Source: Planococcus versutus
GTDB lineage: Bacteria; Bacillota; Bacilli; Bacillales_A; Planococcaceae
Length of the DNA stretch: 64,000 nt
NCBI RefSeq assembly: GCF_001186155.3
Contig: NZ_CP016540.2
Location: 372,001 to 436,000, forward strand
Direction: 5' to 3'
Shown: positions 1 through 8,374 of the stretch, piece by piece
Position numbering within the stretch: position 1 is the first letter of the stretch
How the letters are laid out: every line of letters starts with the position of its first letter
Position numbers and translations under genes: made by a program
The notes under the pieces: model-generated
Databases searched by the model: none
What the model was told of the DNA's origin: nothing
The model's input: the letters and a program-made list of their open reading frames with translations, nothing else

Positions 1-1260
1 CGTTTTGAAAAAACAGTTGGTATTTCAGGAGAAGATAAAAATCCGTTTTGGGGCAAGCGATCAAGTGATTTTCCAACGCCACCAATGAAAAAAACGCCTA
101 TTCTTCAGCGTTTTGAAAAAGCGGCAACTGATTTAGGGTATTCACCATTTATGATGCCTTCTGCTAACTTATCTGAAGCTTATGAAAATCCGGATGGTCA
201 AAAAATCAATGCATGTCAATATTGCGGTTTTTGTGAGCGTTTTGGCTGTGAATACGGAGCTAAAACTTCCCCGGAAATTACGGTAGTGCCGACAGCTAAA
301 GAAACGGGTAATTATGAAGTTAGATTTAATTCAAACGTGGTTGAAGTCATGAAAGAAGGCGACAAAGTAACCGGTGTTAAGTATTTTGACACAGTTACTT
401 TTGAAGAATTTATTCAACCGGCAAATGTTGTTGTACTAACAAGTTATGTAATGAACAATGCTAAATTACTGATGATTTCGGGCATCGGTCAGCAATACGA
501 CCCCGAAACAGGAAAAGGAACATTGGGCAAAAACTATGCATACCAAATTCTTCCTGGTGCTACAGGGTTTTTTGACGAACAAATGAATACCTTTATGGGA
601 GCTGGCGCACTTGGTATGACGATAGATGATTTTAATGGCGATACGTTTGACCATGGAGATTTAGATTTTATTCATGGTGCAAGCTTGTCTTCAACTCAAA
701 CAGGATCCCGTCCAATTTTATCTAATCCGACACCACCAGGTACTCCGTCATGGGGCGCAGAATTTAAAAAAGCTTCAATTGAGAACTTTACGAGAACATT
801 AAGTGTAGGTGGTCAAGGAGCTTCCATGCCTCACAAAGAAAACTACTTATCGCTTGATGGTACGTATAAAGACGTTTACGGTGTTCCATTACTGCAATTA
901 ACGTATAACTTTACTGACCAAGATCGCGCGCTTCAAAGCTATATCACGGAAAAAGCAGCTGGCATTGTGAAAGAAATGGGTGCCAAAACAGTTGCCGCAA
1001 GTGGTGGAATTACAGATTACGATATTGTCCCTTACCAGACGACACACAATACAGGCGGAACAATAATGGGTGCAGATCCTGCTAATAGTGTAGTGAATAA
1101 CTTCTTGCAGCATTGGGATGCAGAAAACCTATTTGTTATTGGAGCAGGTAACTTTGCTCATAACGGAGGCTACAACCCGACAGGCACTGTTGGTGCATTA
1201 GCTTATCGTTGTGCAGAAGGTATTATTCGCTATAGTCGTGAAGGCGGCTCACTTGTTTAA
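1..1260 (+). CDS. GMC-family oxidoreductase, C-terminal part (5' end outside window)
   Basis: The reading frame is open from base 1 and continues through an internal ATG at 85, so this is the C-terminal ~419 residues of a longer protein. The Cys cluster CQYCGFCERFGC is typical of the clade annotated as gluconate 2-dehydrogenase alpha chain/GMC oxidoreductase. The C-terminal HNTGGTIMG and NPTGTVGALAYR stretches match the GMC C-domain that supplies active-site His/Asn residues and the FAD-binding end. Such flavoproteins oxidise sugar or alcohol hydroxyls and often pair with a small Tat-exported subunit. A tatA-tatC pair starts 16 bases after the stop, which suggests Tat-dependent export of this enzyme or its partner (inference). 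The exact substrate cannot be read from the sequence. Confidence 0.88.
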   Translation, partial: RFEKTVGISGEDKNPFWGKRSSDFPTPPMKKTPILQRFEKAATDLGYSPFMMPSANLSEAYENPDGQKINACQYCGFCERFGCEYGAKTSPEITVVPTAKETGNYEVRFNSNVVEVMKEGDKVTGVKYFDTVTFEEFIQPANVVVLTSYVMNNAKLLMISGIGQQYDPETGKGTLGKNYAYQILPGATGFFDEQMNTFMGAGALGMTIDDFNGDTFDHGDLDFIHGASLSSTQTGSRPILSNPTPPGTPSWGAEFKKASIENFTRTLSVGGQGASMPHKENYLSLDGTYKDVYGVPLLQLTYNFTDQDRALQSYITEKAAGIVKEMGAKTVAASGGITDYDIVPYQTTHNTGGTIMGADPANSVVNNFLQHWDAENLFVIGAGNFAHNGGYNPTGTVGALAYRCAEGIIRYSREGGSLV

Positions 1261-1276
1261 CTAAGGAGGAGAAAAT

Positions 1277-1504
1277 ATGGGTGGATTAGCTTCAATTGGC
1301 GTACCAGGCCTCATCATCATTTTGGTGATTGTGTTAATTATATTCGGACCTAAAAAACTGCCGGAAATTGGTGGAGCGGTCGGAAAAACATTTTCTGAAT
1401 TCAAGCGTTCAACAAAAGGGTTGATGGACGATGATGACGAAGAAGAAACTGTAAAAAAACAAAAGGTCGAGGATAAAGACTTAAAAAAATCTGAGAAGCT
1501 ATGA
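1277..1504 (+). CDS. tatA: Sec-independent protein translocase protein TatA
   Basis: This 75-residue protein has one N-terminal membrane helix (about residues 8-24), the hinge [10 protein letters not shown], an amphipathic helix ([17 protein letters not shown]) and a charged tail starting DDDDEEE. That is the full TatA/E architecture. TatA oligomerises to form the pore-like element of the twin-arginine translocase, which exports folded, cofactor-loaded proteins. The start is set by AAGGAGGAG about 7 bases upstream. It lies 16 bases after the GMC oxidoreductase and 10 bases before tatC, so all three are probably co-transcribed. Confidence 0.95.
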   Translation: MGGLASIGVPGLIIILVIVLIIFGPKKLPEIGGAVGKTFSEFKRSTKGLMDDDDEEETVKKQKVEDKDLKKSEKL

Positions 1505-1514
1505 AGGTGGTTAA

Positions 1515-2366
1515 ATGGATCCGTATGGAGACAGCAAGTTAACAAGTCCGTTGCATAAAAAAGCGGTACAACCAGAAGAGCCTGCGGAAAAGGCTTCGGG
1601 AAAAAAACCGGAACCTCCTATCATTGAACCCGAACCACCAAAAGAAGAAGCGACGATTCATGTAGAAACCTTGGTTGATCATTTAGGAGATTTACGAAAA
1701 CAATTGATTAAAAGTGCATTAGTTTTCGTGTTTTTCTTGATTGTTGTTTTCTCAACGTTGAATTTTTGGTTTCCTTATATCGTTAAAGGAAATGATTTGG
1801 TTATTTTAGGGCCTTTGGAAGTTATTAAATTCTATACTTCCATTTCTGCAACATTGGCTTTGGGATTGTCTTTGCCGTTTCTCATTCATTTTATTTGGAA
1901 GTTCGTAAAACCGGGGCTTGAAGAAAAAGAAGCTCGTTTTCTTGGTCTCTATTCCCCTGTTATGTTTATACTGTTTGTTCTCGGACTTGCTTTTGGATAC
2001 TTTATCGTCAATCCACTAAGCTATCAATTTTTGATTGGTTTAGGAATGGCCAATTTTGATGTCATGATCTCTGCAAATGAATACATTCATTTTCTAATCA
2101 TGACAACCGTTCCATTAGGCTTGCTTTTTGAAATGCCAATTATTGCTTTGTTTTTAGCATCTATTGGTGTATTAACTTCTGTTTCGATGAAAAAAGTTAG
2201 AAAATGGTCTTATCTGGTGCTGGCTATTGTCTCTGCGTTAATTACGCCGCCTGATTTCTTAAGTCAGTTGTTGGTATTAATTCCAATGGCTGGTCTTTAC
2301 GAAATTAGCATTTTTATCATCAAGAAAACAGAACAAAGAAAATCAACAGTTGAAGATGCGATATAA
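1515..2366 (+). CDS. tatC: Sec-independent protein translocase protein TatC
   Basis: This polytopic membrane protein of 283 residues carries the TatC hallmark LVDHLGDLRKQL before the first helix and about six hydrophobic segments. TatC recognises the twin-arginine signal peptide. The first ~50 residues (rich in P, E and K, e.g. EPEPPKEEATIH) form a hydrophilic cytoplasmic extension ahead of the usual TatC start, making the protein longer than typical ~240-250 residue homologues. The start has a GAAGGTGG ribosome binding site. Position directly behind tatA and an oxidoreductase resembles dedicated Tat pairs such as B. subtilis tatAd-tatCd beside phoD. Confidence 0.94.
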   Translation: MDPYGDSKLTSPLHKKAVQPEEPAEKASGKKPEPPIIEPEPPKEEATIHVETLVDHLGDLRKQLIKSALVFVFFLIVVFSTLNFWFPYIVKGNDLVILGPLEVIKFYTSISATLALGLSLPFLIHFIWKFVKPGLEEKEARFLGLYSPVMFILFVLGLAFGYFIVNPLSYQFLIGLGMANFDVMISANEYIHFLIMTTVPLGLLFEMPIIALFLASIGVLTSVSMKKVRKWSYLVLAIVSALITPPDFLSQLLVLIPMAGLYEISIFIIKKTEQRKSTVEDAI

Positions 2367-2375
2367 CAGACAAGG

Positions 2376-2408
2376 AAGGTTGCAGTAAACTGTAGCCTTT
2401 CTTTTTTT
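2376..2408 (+). terminator. Intrinsic terminator after tatC
   Basis: Imperfect stem AAGGTTGCAGT / ACTGTAGCCTT followed by a T-rich run closes the GMC-tatA-tatC unit. Confidence 0.7.
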
Positions 2409-2527
2409 GTTGAAAGAAGATTCTGATATTTAATAGCGTTTCTCTCAAAACTGATATACACTAAAAGAGCAGGCAACGTTCTACAATCCTAAGTATAAGA
2501 TGGTATTTATAATGAGGAGGATGAGAC

Positions 2528-2998
2528 ATGACGGTTGAAATTAAAGAAATTCAAGACTTAAAGAACATGAACGTGTCTAAGCTTGTAGAAGAAAGTGAAG
2601 CAGAAGGCTATCGTTTTTTAAGAAGACTTGTCGATCAGTATGAAGATGGCAGCAATACATTTGATCAAGTAGATGAGGTGCTATATGGTGTCTGGGATCA
2701 TCAAGATCATTTGTTGGCAATCGGTGGATTAAATCGTGATCCATATTCTACAAAAGATGGCGTTGGCAGGCTTCGCCGATTTTACATTTCTGCTAATGCT
2801 CGTAGACAAGGCGTAGGAACAAAGTTATTGCAAAAAATTCTTGAAGACGCCAAAGGTCATTTCAATGAACTTGTAGTGAGAACAGACTCTTCGGCAGCCG
2901 ATGCTTTTTATAGAGCAAATGGGTTTTCAGGAGACCTAGGTTTACCCGAAGCTACTCATATCTTAGTGTTAGCACAGGAACATCGAAAAAAGGCATAG
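2528..2998 (+). CDS. GNAT-family N-acetyltransferase
   Basis: This 156-residue GNAT domain has the acetyl-CoA binding loop RRQGVGTKLL (motif A) preceded by the beta-strand RLRRFYISANA, and ends in the YRANGFSGD motif B. It should transfer acetyl groups from acetyl-CoA to an unknown amine substrate in the cytoplasm. A GAGGAGG site lies ~8 bases before the ATG. The gene stands alone with a strong terminator behind it. Confidence 0.85.
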   Translation: MTVEIKEIQDLKNMNVSKLVEESEAEGYRFLRRLVDQYEDGSNTFDQVDEVLYGVWDHQDHLLAIGGLNRDPYSTKDGVGRLRRFYISANARRQGVGTKLLQKILEDAKGHFNELVVRTDSSAADAFYRANGFSGDLGLPEATHILVLAQEHRKKA

Positions 2999-3011
2999 AA
3001 CCACCCACAAG

Positions 3012-3041
3012 AAACGGCTTGCTGAGGCAAGCCGTTTTGTC
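3012..3041 (+). terminator. Intrinsic terminator
   Basis: Perfect 11-bp stem AAACGGCTTGC / GCAAGCCGTTT with a TGAG loop, ending in T residues. Confidence 0.85.
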
Positions 3042-3136
3042 TTGTGTGGAATTATTTGTGGAAGCTTACCCAGCGCATAGAAATATGTGGTAACGTAAAA
3101 TGAGTGAATGAAATTGAAATGAGTAGGGGCGGTTAA

Positions 3137-3550
3137 ATGGAAATGTCGAATTGGAAAGGCGCTGCAGGCGTCTGCATTAATGAAAAAAACGAAGTCTTGT
3201 TAGTATTGCAAGGCGTTCCAGGTGAAGAAAAAAAATGGACGGTTCCAGCAGGCGGGCAAGAGCAAGGAGAAACGCTTGAACAAAGTTGCATCCGTGAATT
3301 TTATGAAGAAACCGGGTTAACTATTCAAATCGAGAAACAACTGAGCATGCGTACTGGCGAATACGAAGATTCAAAAGTATCTTTTGAAGTTGTATATTTT
3401 CAAGTAACCGTAATCGGCGGCAATATCGTGGTGCAAGAAGACGATGACTGGATCCAAGATGTGGCCTGGAAGCCTATTTCAGAACTGGATCAACTAGCGT
3501 TAGTATATCCAGACGATGTGGCATTAATCGAATCCTTAACTATTCAATAA
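3137..3550 (+). CDS. Nudix hydrolase
   Basis: The 137-residue protein contains a full Nudix box (GX5EX7REUXEEXGU): G-GQEQG-E-TLEQSCI-REFYEETGL at about residues 38-60. These enzymes hydrolyse nucleoside diphosphates linked to another moiety, with the box Glu residues binding Mg2+. Substrate is not predictable. Start ATG follows AGGGGCGG. No operon partner is evident. Confidence 0.9.
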   Translation: MEMSNWKGAAGVCINEKNEVLLVLQGVPGEEKKWTVPAGGQEQGETLEQSCIREFYEETGLTIQIEKQLSMRTGEYEDSKVSFEVVYFQVTVIGGNIVVQEDDDWIQDVAWKPISELDQLALVYPDDVALIESLTIQ

Positions 3551-3624
3551 ACGAAAATAGAGGGATTATAAAAGAATGGAACGGGTATTTACGGTAATAA
3601 TAGAAATCCAAGGAGGTGTGTTGG

Positions 3625-3786
3625 ATGAAAAAAGACAGTGAACATAAAGAAGGCGAACAATTGATTCCAGAAGTTGAACCCCGTCGCGATATGCCAACTA
3701 AAAAAGACATGGATCCCATGCCAGATCGGGATTTAGAATACGAAGAAAATTCAAATGAAAAATACAAAGACAATACACAAGAATAG
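3625..3786 (+). CDS. Small highly charged hypothetical protein (53 aa)
   Basis: An open frame of 53 codons begins with ATG 9 bases after a strong AAGGAGGTG site and ends just before a terminator. The protein (MKKDSEHKEGEQ... to ...KYKDNTQE) is almost entirely charged or polar with repeated DM-P patterns, has no hydrophobic core or membrane segment, and is probably disordered. Good translation signals and its own terminator favour a real gene. I do not recognise the family. Confidence 0.65.
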   Translation: MKKDSEHKEGEQLIPEVEPRRDMPTKKDMDPMPDRDLEYEENSNEKYKDNTQE

Positions 3787-3817
3787 AAAAAGCAAGCCAT
3801 GTATTGGCTTGCTTTTT
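3787..3817 (+). terminator. Intrinsic terminator
   Basis: Stem AAAAAGCAAGCC / GGCTTGCTTTTT with a 7-base loop immediately after the small gene's stop codon. Confidence 0.85.
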
Positions 3818-3850
3818 CTATCTGATTGCTTAGCGAAAGGAGATCGTGCA

Positions 3851-4785
3851 ATGCCACAATATGATTTTAAATATGCCGTTTGGCATGAAGAAGACAGTGT
3901 GGACAATGAAAAGTTTCGGGAATTTTTGCCGAAAACAGATAAAATGTATAGATGGATTGATCAGTCAAAAGATCCAGCAGTTAATATTTTGCATACACAT
4001 ACGATTGATCGTGGAAAAGAATCTTTGTGGGGTCACTCATTTACAGGCAAAGTGCAAAGTCGAAATCTGCGCGTGAAGTGTTTCATTTTTATTTATCCAA
4101 AGATCTATTTATTACGAGCAAAATTGATTTTGAAAAAGATGCAGACTTGGATAAAGATGAGATTTTGCACCAAATGGACAGTGCTGCTTCTTCTATAGAA
4201 GTTATGATGGTGATCCTTGGAGAAATCATCGCATCTACTTTACATAAAATTGATCGTTTTGAAGAACGTTTGCATGATTTGTTATGGGCCATTAAAGAAA
4301 AAAATAACAAAAAAACCTTGGGGGAAATTGAAACCATCCGCCATGAAATTTTATTATGGAAGCATTTGATCATGGGCTTTCAAGAAATTAAAATGGCCAT
4401 TGAAGAAACCTTTGGTGAAAGTGTTACAAAAGAAGTCGAATACCGACGCACGGCTACCCGTATTGCACGTTGTGTCATGCTTGTGAATTCATATGAAGAC
4501 GAAGTCAACAATATGGTGGATATTGAAAATGTCGTGGCAAACTATCGAGGCAACGAAATTATGAAAACTTTAACCGTGTTGACGACGTTGTTTACGCCAG
4601 TAATGGCGTGGGGAGCTCTTTGGGGAATGAATTTCAAAAATATGCCTGAGTTAAAATGGCAATTTGGCTATGTCGGATCGATTGTTGTGATTTTGGGATC
4701 TACGTTTGCGTTGTATTTGTATTTAAGACGCAAAGGATGGATGGGCGATATTCTACAATCAATTGGAAGAAATTCTTCTAAGTAA
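3851..4785 (+). pseudogene. CorA-like magnesium/divalent cation transporter, frameshifted
   Basis: The 5' part reads from ATG 3851 (after AAAGGAGA) as MPQYDFKYAVWHEEDS... up to KESLWG near 4030. The remaining ~250 residues continue in the next frame (SLIYRQSAKSKSAREVFHFYLS...). Joining them at the run of four G at 4029-4032 gives a smooth CorA-like protein, so one G appears to be missing. The C-terminal half has the long cytoplasmic helices and two membrane segments with the diagnostic GMN motif (ALWGMNF) between TM1 and the periplasmic loop. An intact gene would encode ~312 residues. As given, translation from 3851 ends at 4198 and lacks all membrane segments. A sequencing indel in the G run is the main alternative to real gene loss. 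Confidence 0.85.
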
Positions 4786-4790
4786 TCAAA

Positions 4791-4828
4791 AAGCACAACG
4801 AGAAAGTTGTTTCTCCTTGTGCTTTCTT
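4791..4828. terminator. Bidirectional terminator
   Basis: Stem AAGCACAACGAGAAA / TTTCTCCTTGTGCTT with a GTTG loop lies between the convergent CorA-like and coiled-coil genes, flanked by A and T runs. Confidence 0.8.
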
Positions 4829-4833
4829 TTCAT

Positions 4834-5145
4834 TTATTTTGCTTTGTCATTTTCAAGTTCCTGTACTAATTCAATGTAGGACAGAGAAGCTTGATCGCCA
4901 TGCTTTTTTAAGTAATCGGTGACCTGTTCCAATAGATCTTTTCGCAGACGTTCGACCGTTACGAGTTTTTCTTTCATCGATTGTCGTTTCCGCAGTTCGG
5001 CATCTTCCACGTCTTCTATTTTTTCAAGCATATCTATTTCCGCCAACAATACTAACGCCTCATTCTTCTTTTCTTCGTATTTTTTTAACGCTTTTTCCAC
5101 TTTGCGGGTATCGGTATCAAAAGTCATTTTTGAGTACAACGACAT
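4834..5145 (-). CDS. Coiled-coil hypothetical protein (103 aa)
   Basis: This 103-residue cytoplasmic protein is dominated by charged heptad-like helices (about residues 14-80, e.g. KVEKALKKYEEKKNEALVLL), with no membrane segment or catalytic motif. On the minus strand an AAAGGGAGAT site precedes the ATG. Size and composition suggest an alpha-helical coiled-coil adaptor, but I do not recognise the family and assign no function. Confidence 0.7.
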   Translation of the reverse strand: MSLYSKMTFDTDTRKVEKALKKYEEKKNEALVLLAEIDMLEKIEDVEDAELRKRQSMKEKLVTVERLRKDLLEQVTDYLKKHGDQASLSYIELVQELENDKAK

Positions 5146-5258
5146 GTTCTGATCTCCCTTTCTATTAAAGTGCTGTTATTTAACAATACCCCGAATTCAA
5201 CTAAATTATCCGCAAATCTTTGAAAGACGTTCCGTAATAAGAATGTTCTGATAATAAA

Positions 5259-5287
5259 TTGACGGAATTTAAATAGAAATGTATGAT
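5259..5287 (+). promoter_or_regulatory. SigA-type promoter for 45-aa gene
   Basis: TTGACG, 17-base spacer, TATGAT. The first transcribed base would be near 5294, just ahead of the AAAGGAGGTG site of the small gene at 5317. Confidence 0.7.
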
Positions 5288-5316
5288 AGAAGGAAGATGA
5301 AAAGGAGGTGGGTAAG

Positions 5317-5454
5317 ATGAATCAAACTGGTAAGCGCATGACAGAATGTCAAGAATATCTCTACATTCTTCATGGCGTTACTTTCACTGGAGTAGCTAGA
5401 CGGGAGAAGTCTGTCTTTTTTCAGCTAACAAAATCGGGTGAATACTACCAGTAA
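5317..5454 (+). CDS. Small hypothetical protein (45 aa)
   Basis: A 46-codon frame (MNQTGKRMTECQEYLYILHG... to ...KSGEYYQ) has near-ideal signals: a SigA-like promoter at 5259-5287, AAAGGAGGTG 7 bases before ATG, and a hairpin with T run downstream at 5487. The protein mixes hydrophobic and polar residues and has a single Cys; no membrane helix is obvious. I do not recognise it. The combination of promoter, ribosome binding site and terminator around such a short frame argues that it is expressed. Confidence 0.65.
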   Translation: MNQTGKRMTECQEYLYILHGVTFTGVARREKSVFFQLTKSGEYYQ

Positions 5455-5486
5455 GAGACATCTGCCTACGATCGGATTTTGACAAA

Positions 5487-5513
5487 GGCATGCCTCTTGG
5501 CGTGTCTTTTTTT
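5487..5513 (+). terminator. Intrinsic terminator
   Basis: Stem GGCATGCC / GGCGTGTC (with G-U pairs), TCTT loop and a run of seven T, between the 45-aa gene and the ABC-F gene. Confidence 0.65.
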
Positions 5514-5548
5514 GTATGCATGTTTCTTCATTAGGAAGGAAGAGAACA

Positions 5549-7180
5549 ATGATTATTAGTCAGTTTCAACAAGTAATGTGTCATTTTGCAACGAAAAAAA
5601 TATTTAATCATATAAAAGGTGAAATTATGGAAGGCCAACGCATCGGGTTAGTCGGGAGAAATGGAGAAGGGAAAACGACTCTTTTGAATGTTTTAGCCGG
5701 AACTTTACAACCGACCGAAGGAATTGTGACGTGGAAAAAAGAGTGTAGCATCGGTTTGTTAGAGCAGTTGCCTGATGAACAGGAACAACAAACTGTTGAG
5801 CAACTGATGATTGCGGTGTTTTCAGAATTAACGATTCTTCAGCAGCAGTTGACACTGATGGAACAAAAAATGGAAACTACTTCTCCACAAGAAATGGATC
5901 GCCTGTTGTTACAGTATGGAGTGCTACAAGATCGTTTTATTCAGCGCGGTGGCTACGATATTGAAATGAAGATTGATCAAGTGCTTAATGGATTGAAAAT
6001 TAAACACTTGAAATTAAAGCAATGGAAACAGTTAAGTGGAGGGGAAAAAACAAAGGTAGGACTGGCAAAACTACTTTTGCAAAAACCAGATTTGTTATTG
6101 TTAGATGAACCGACAAATCATCTAGATCTGGAAGCTATTGAGTGGTTAGGTTCATTTATCAGCCATTATAAAGGAACAATCGTATTGGTTTCACACGATC
6201 GTTATTTTCTGGATGAAACGGTTACTCATATTTGGGAACTGGATCAAGGAGACTTGATTCAGTACGCGGGTAATTATTCAAGGTATGTGAAAGAACGAGA
6301 AGCGCGTTTGTTGGTTGAATTTCAGCAATATCAAGACCAACAAAAGAAAATCCAAAAGATGAAAGAAACCATTAAGCGATTGAAAGAATGGGCCAATCGC
6401 GCTAATCCACCAAATGCAGGAATGCATCGACAGGCGAAAAGTATAGAAAAAGCGTTACATCGTATCGAAGTAATCGATCGTCCAACGTTCACCAAAAAGC
6501 AGATGGCACTGGATTTTAAAATAGACGGACGCAGCGGAAAAGATGTTGTCTTCCTAGATGGAGTTTGGAAGGAGTTTGGTGATCGGATTTTGTTCCATGA
6601 TGTCTCGATGCATATTCGTTACGGGGAACGCGCCGCGATTGTAGGGTCTAATGGAACAGGGAAAACAACGCTGCTTAATATGATAATGGGAAAAAGACAA
6701 GCCGATGCAGGTGAAGTAAAATTAGGTAGTGGGTTATCGATCGGCTATCTGTCCCAGCACATGCTAGAAATGCACAGTAACAGAACTATTATTGAAGAAT
6801 TCCGAGATGTTGTTGCCGTCTCCGAATATGATGCACGTCCGATGCTAGCCAAATTCCTTTTTTGGGGCAACATGGTTTTTCAACCGGTTCAGCAGCTTAG
6901 TGGAGGAGAGCGGATGAGACTTCGTCTAGCCCAATTGATGCATCAAAATCATAATTTACTGATTTTGGATGAGCCAACCAACCATCTTGACCTAGAAGCG
7001 AAAGAAGTGATGGAAGAAGCTTTAAGCGAATTTCCAGGTACTATCATTGTCGTTTCCCATGACCGTTATTTTCTGGATAAACTGTTTCCAGTAACGTATT
7101 GGTTAAGAAGTGAAACAATCGAGCGGTTTAATGGAAACTATTCAGCTGCGCGAGAAAAGATCATAGTGCCTGCAACTTAA
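5549..7180 (+). CDS. ABC-F family ATPase (ribosome-associated type)
   Basis: This 543-residue protein has two ABC ATPase domains without membrane segments. The first has Walker A GRNGEGKTT (residues ~36-44), signature LSGGEKTKV, Walker B LLLLDEPTNHLDL and switch VSHDRYF. The second has GSNGTGKTT, LSGGERMRL, LLILDEPTNHLDL and VSHDRYF. A basic helical linker (about residues 245-315, KMKETIKRLKEWANRA) separates them, as in ABC-F proteins that bind the ribosomal E site. Some members (Vga, Msr, Lsa, VmlR) protect ribosomes from antibiotics; others are housekeeping. Motifs alone do not decide which. The in-frame ATG at 5516 lacks a ribosome binding site; ATG 5549 follows GGAAGGAAG, so I use it. Confidence 0.9.
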   Translation: MIISQFQQVMCHFATKKIFNHIKGEIMEGQRIGLVGRNGEGKTTLLNVLAGTLQPTEGIVTWKKECSIGLLEQLPDEQEQQTVEQLMIAVFSELTILQQQLTLMEQKMETTSPQEMDRLLLQYGVLQDRFIQRGGYDIEMKIDQVLNGLKIKHLKLKQWKQLSGGEKTKVGLAKLLLQKPDLLLLDEPTNHLDLEAIEWLGSFISHYKGTIVLVSHDRYFLDETVTHIWELDQGDLIQYAGNYSRYVKEREARLLVEFQQYQDQQKKIQKMKETIKRLKEWANRANPPNAGMHRQAKSIEKALHRIEVIDRPTFTKKQMALDFKIDGRSGKDVVFLDGVWKEFGDRILFHDVSMHIRYGERAAIVGSNGTGKTTLLNMIMGKRQADAGEVKLGSGLSIGYLSQHMLEMHSNRTIIEEFRDVVAVSEYDARPMLAKFLFWGNMVFQPVQQLSGGERMRLRLAQLMHQNHNLLILDEPTNHLDLEAKEVMEEALSEFPGTIIVVSHDRYFLDKLFPVTYWLRSETIERFNGNYSAAREKIIVPAT

Positions 7181-7268
7181 AATTTTCGGAAGTACAGTTA
7201 ATTTTAGCTTGCTATGGCATAATGGATAAACATGAGTAAGTAGAAATTAGAAGACAAGGTGGTCGCAC

Positions 7269-8030
7269 ATGTCAGCCATAGGAAAAATACCAGAAAATAT
7301 ACTGTTACTGAATGCATTAGATGTTATTGGAGAAACCATCATTATTGCGGATAGTTCGTATATCATCAGATGGATGAATTCTGAAGCCTGTCGATTACTA
7401 AATGAAGTTGCTCCTTTATACGGGATGACGGACTGCGAAGCCATGATTGGAAAAAGTATGGACGCATTCCATGAAAACCCTCAGTATCAAAACCAGCTTA
7501 TGAAAAAATTGACCGACACTCACCGGACGCGAATAACCATTCGCAACAAAGTAATGGCAGATATCGTAATTACGCCAATTATGAGCAATAGCAGTGAACC
7601 AGAAGGTTACATTGTCATGCTTATGGATGTCACGATGCAAGCGGAAGAACAGGAACGAAGCGCAAAATTGATCGAAAAATTATCAATCCCTATTTTGAAC
7701 ATATGGGATAAGACAATTGCTTTGCCTTTAATTGGAAATTTCGACAGAAATCGAACAAATCAATTGATTGCGACGGTTTTAATGGAATGCTCTGAGAAGC
7801 AAATCGAGTATGTCCTAATCGACTTAAGTGGTATCACAGAGTTTGAAAACCAGGTTCGGTACCAGATTCAAATGATGAATGATACATTGAATTTAATAGG
7901 AACTAGCTGCATTCTTGTAGGTATCAGTCCCAAGCTGGCGCTGTCAATTGTCCAGATAGATAGTAAGACTCCGATATTCAGTACAGCCCATGAAGGGTTG
8001 AAGCACATCATACAATTACAAAAAAAATAA
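7269..8030 (+). CDS. PAS-STAS domain protein (RsbR-like stressosome paralogue)
   Basis: The first ~120 residues look like a PAS fold (ETIIIADSSYIIRWMNSEAC...), and residues ~135-250 form a STAS domain close to the RsbR C-terminal domain (IPILNIWDKTIALPLIGNFD, IDLSGITEFENQV, GTSCILVGISP). RsbR paralogues sit in the stressosome and control RsbT release and SigB. In RsbRA two Thr are phosphorylated; here the first position appears as Ser (DLSGI) and the second as Val (ILVGI), so regulation may differ (inference). AAGGTGG precedes ATG. No rsbS, rsbT or sigB gene is nearby, consistent with an orphan sensor. Confidence 0.8.
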   Translation: MSAIGKIPENILLLNALDVIGETIIIADSSYIIRWMNSEACRLLNEVAPLYGMTDCEAMIGKSMDAFHENPQYQNQLMKKLTDTHRTRITIRNKVMADIVITPIMSNSSEPEGYIVMLMDVTMQAEEQERSAKLIEKLSIPILNIWDKTIALPLIGNFDRNRTNQLIATVLMECSEKQIEYVLIDLSGITEFENQVRYQIQMMNDTLNLIGTSCILVGISPKLALSIVQIDSKTPIFSTAHEGLKHIIQLQKK

Positions 8031-8068
8031 AACAAGCGCTTATCCAGTAAGTTGGGTAAGCGCTTGTT
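8031..8068 (+). terminator. Stem-loop after PAS-STAS gene (probable terminator)
   Basis: 12-bp stem AACAAGCGCTTA / TAAGCGCTTGTT with a long loop directly after the stop codon; the following T run is weak. Confidence 0.55.
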
Positions 8069-8110
8069 GATTTAATAGGAGAGAAAAAGCTGATATGAAT
8101 CAGTAGATTT

Positions 8111-8374
8111 TTATTCTTCTGATGAAACGCTGAAACAGCTACTTTCTATCGCTTGGTAGGCTGTTGTAGTAAAGGCAGCTTGTTCAGGAATTTTTGTAGT
8201 TACTTGATTTTTTTCGGGAATTTCTAAAGTATTATTCTCTCGTGTTTCAATGTATGCGTACATGCTTTCTCGATTGATTGCTTTTTCTAAGGGATTTCCG
8301 TAAAAAGTGAGGAGGATTAATCCGCAAGCGCTAGCAATTAAAATAATGCTCAAAAGTGAAAGAAACCCTTTCAT
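8111..8374 (-). CDS. Small single-pass membrane protein (87 aa)
   Basis: The N-terminal ~25 residues form one hydrophobic helix (FLSLLSIILIASACGLILLTF), followed by a ~60-residue Thr/Glu-rich tail probably outside the membrane. The Cys in IASACG could resemble a lipobox but the hydrophobic stretch continues past it, so a membrane anchor is more likely. The start has a GGCGGGAT-like site on the minus strand. Family not recognised. Confidence 0.6.
   Translation of the reverse strand: MKGFLSLLSIILIASACGLILLTFYGNPLEKAINRESMYAYIETRENNTLEIPEKNQVTTKIPEQAAFTTTAYQAIESSCFSVSSEE

Noticed and set aside
3540-3857. Minus-strand frame of 105 codons opposite the 53-aa gene
   Set aside because: It overlaps a gene with good signals and a terminator on the plus strand, has no ribosome binding site and its translation is low-complexity.
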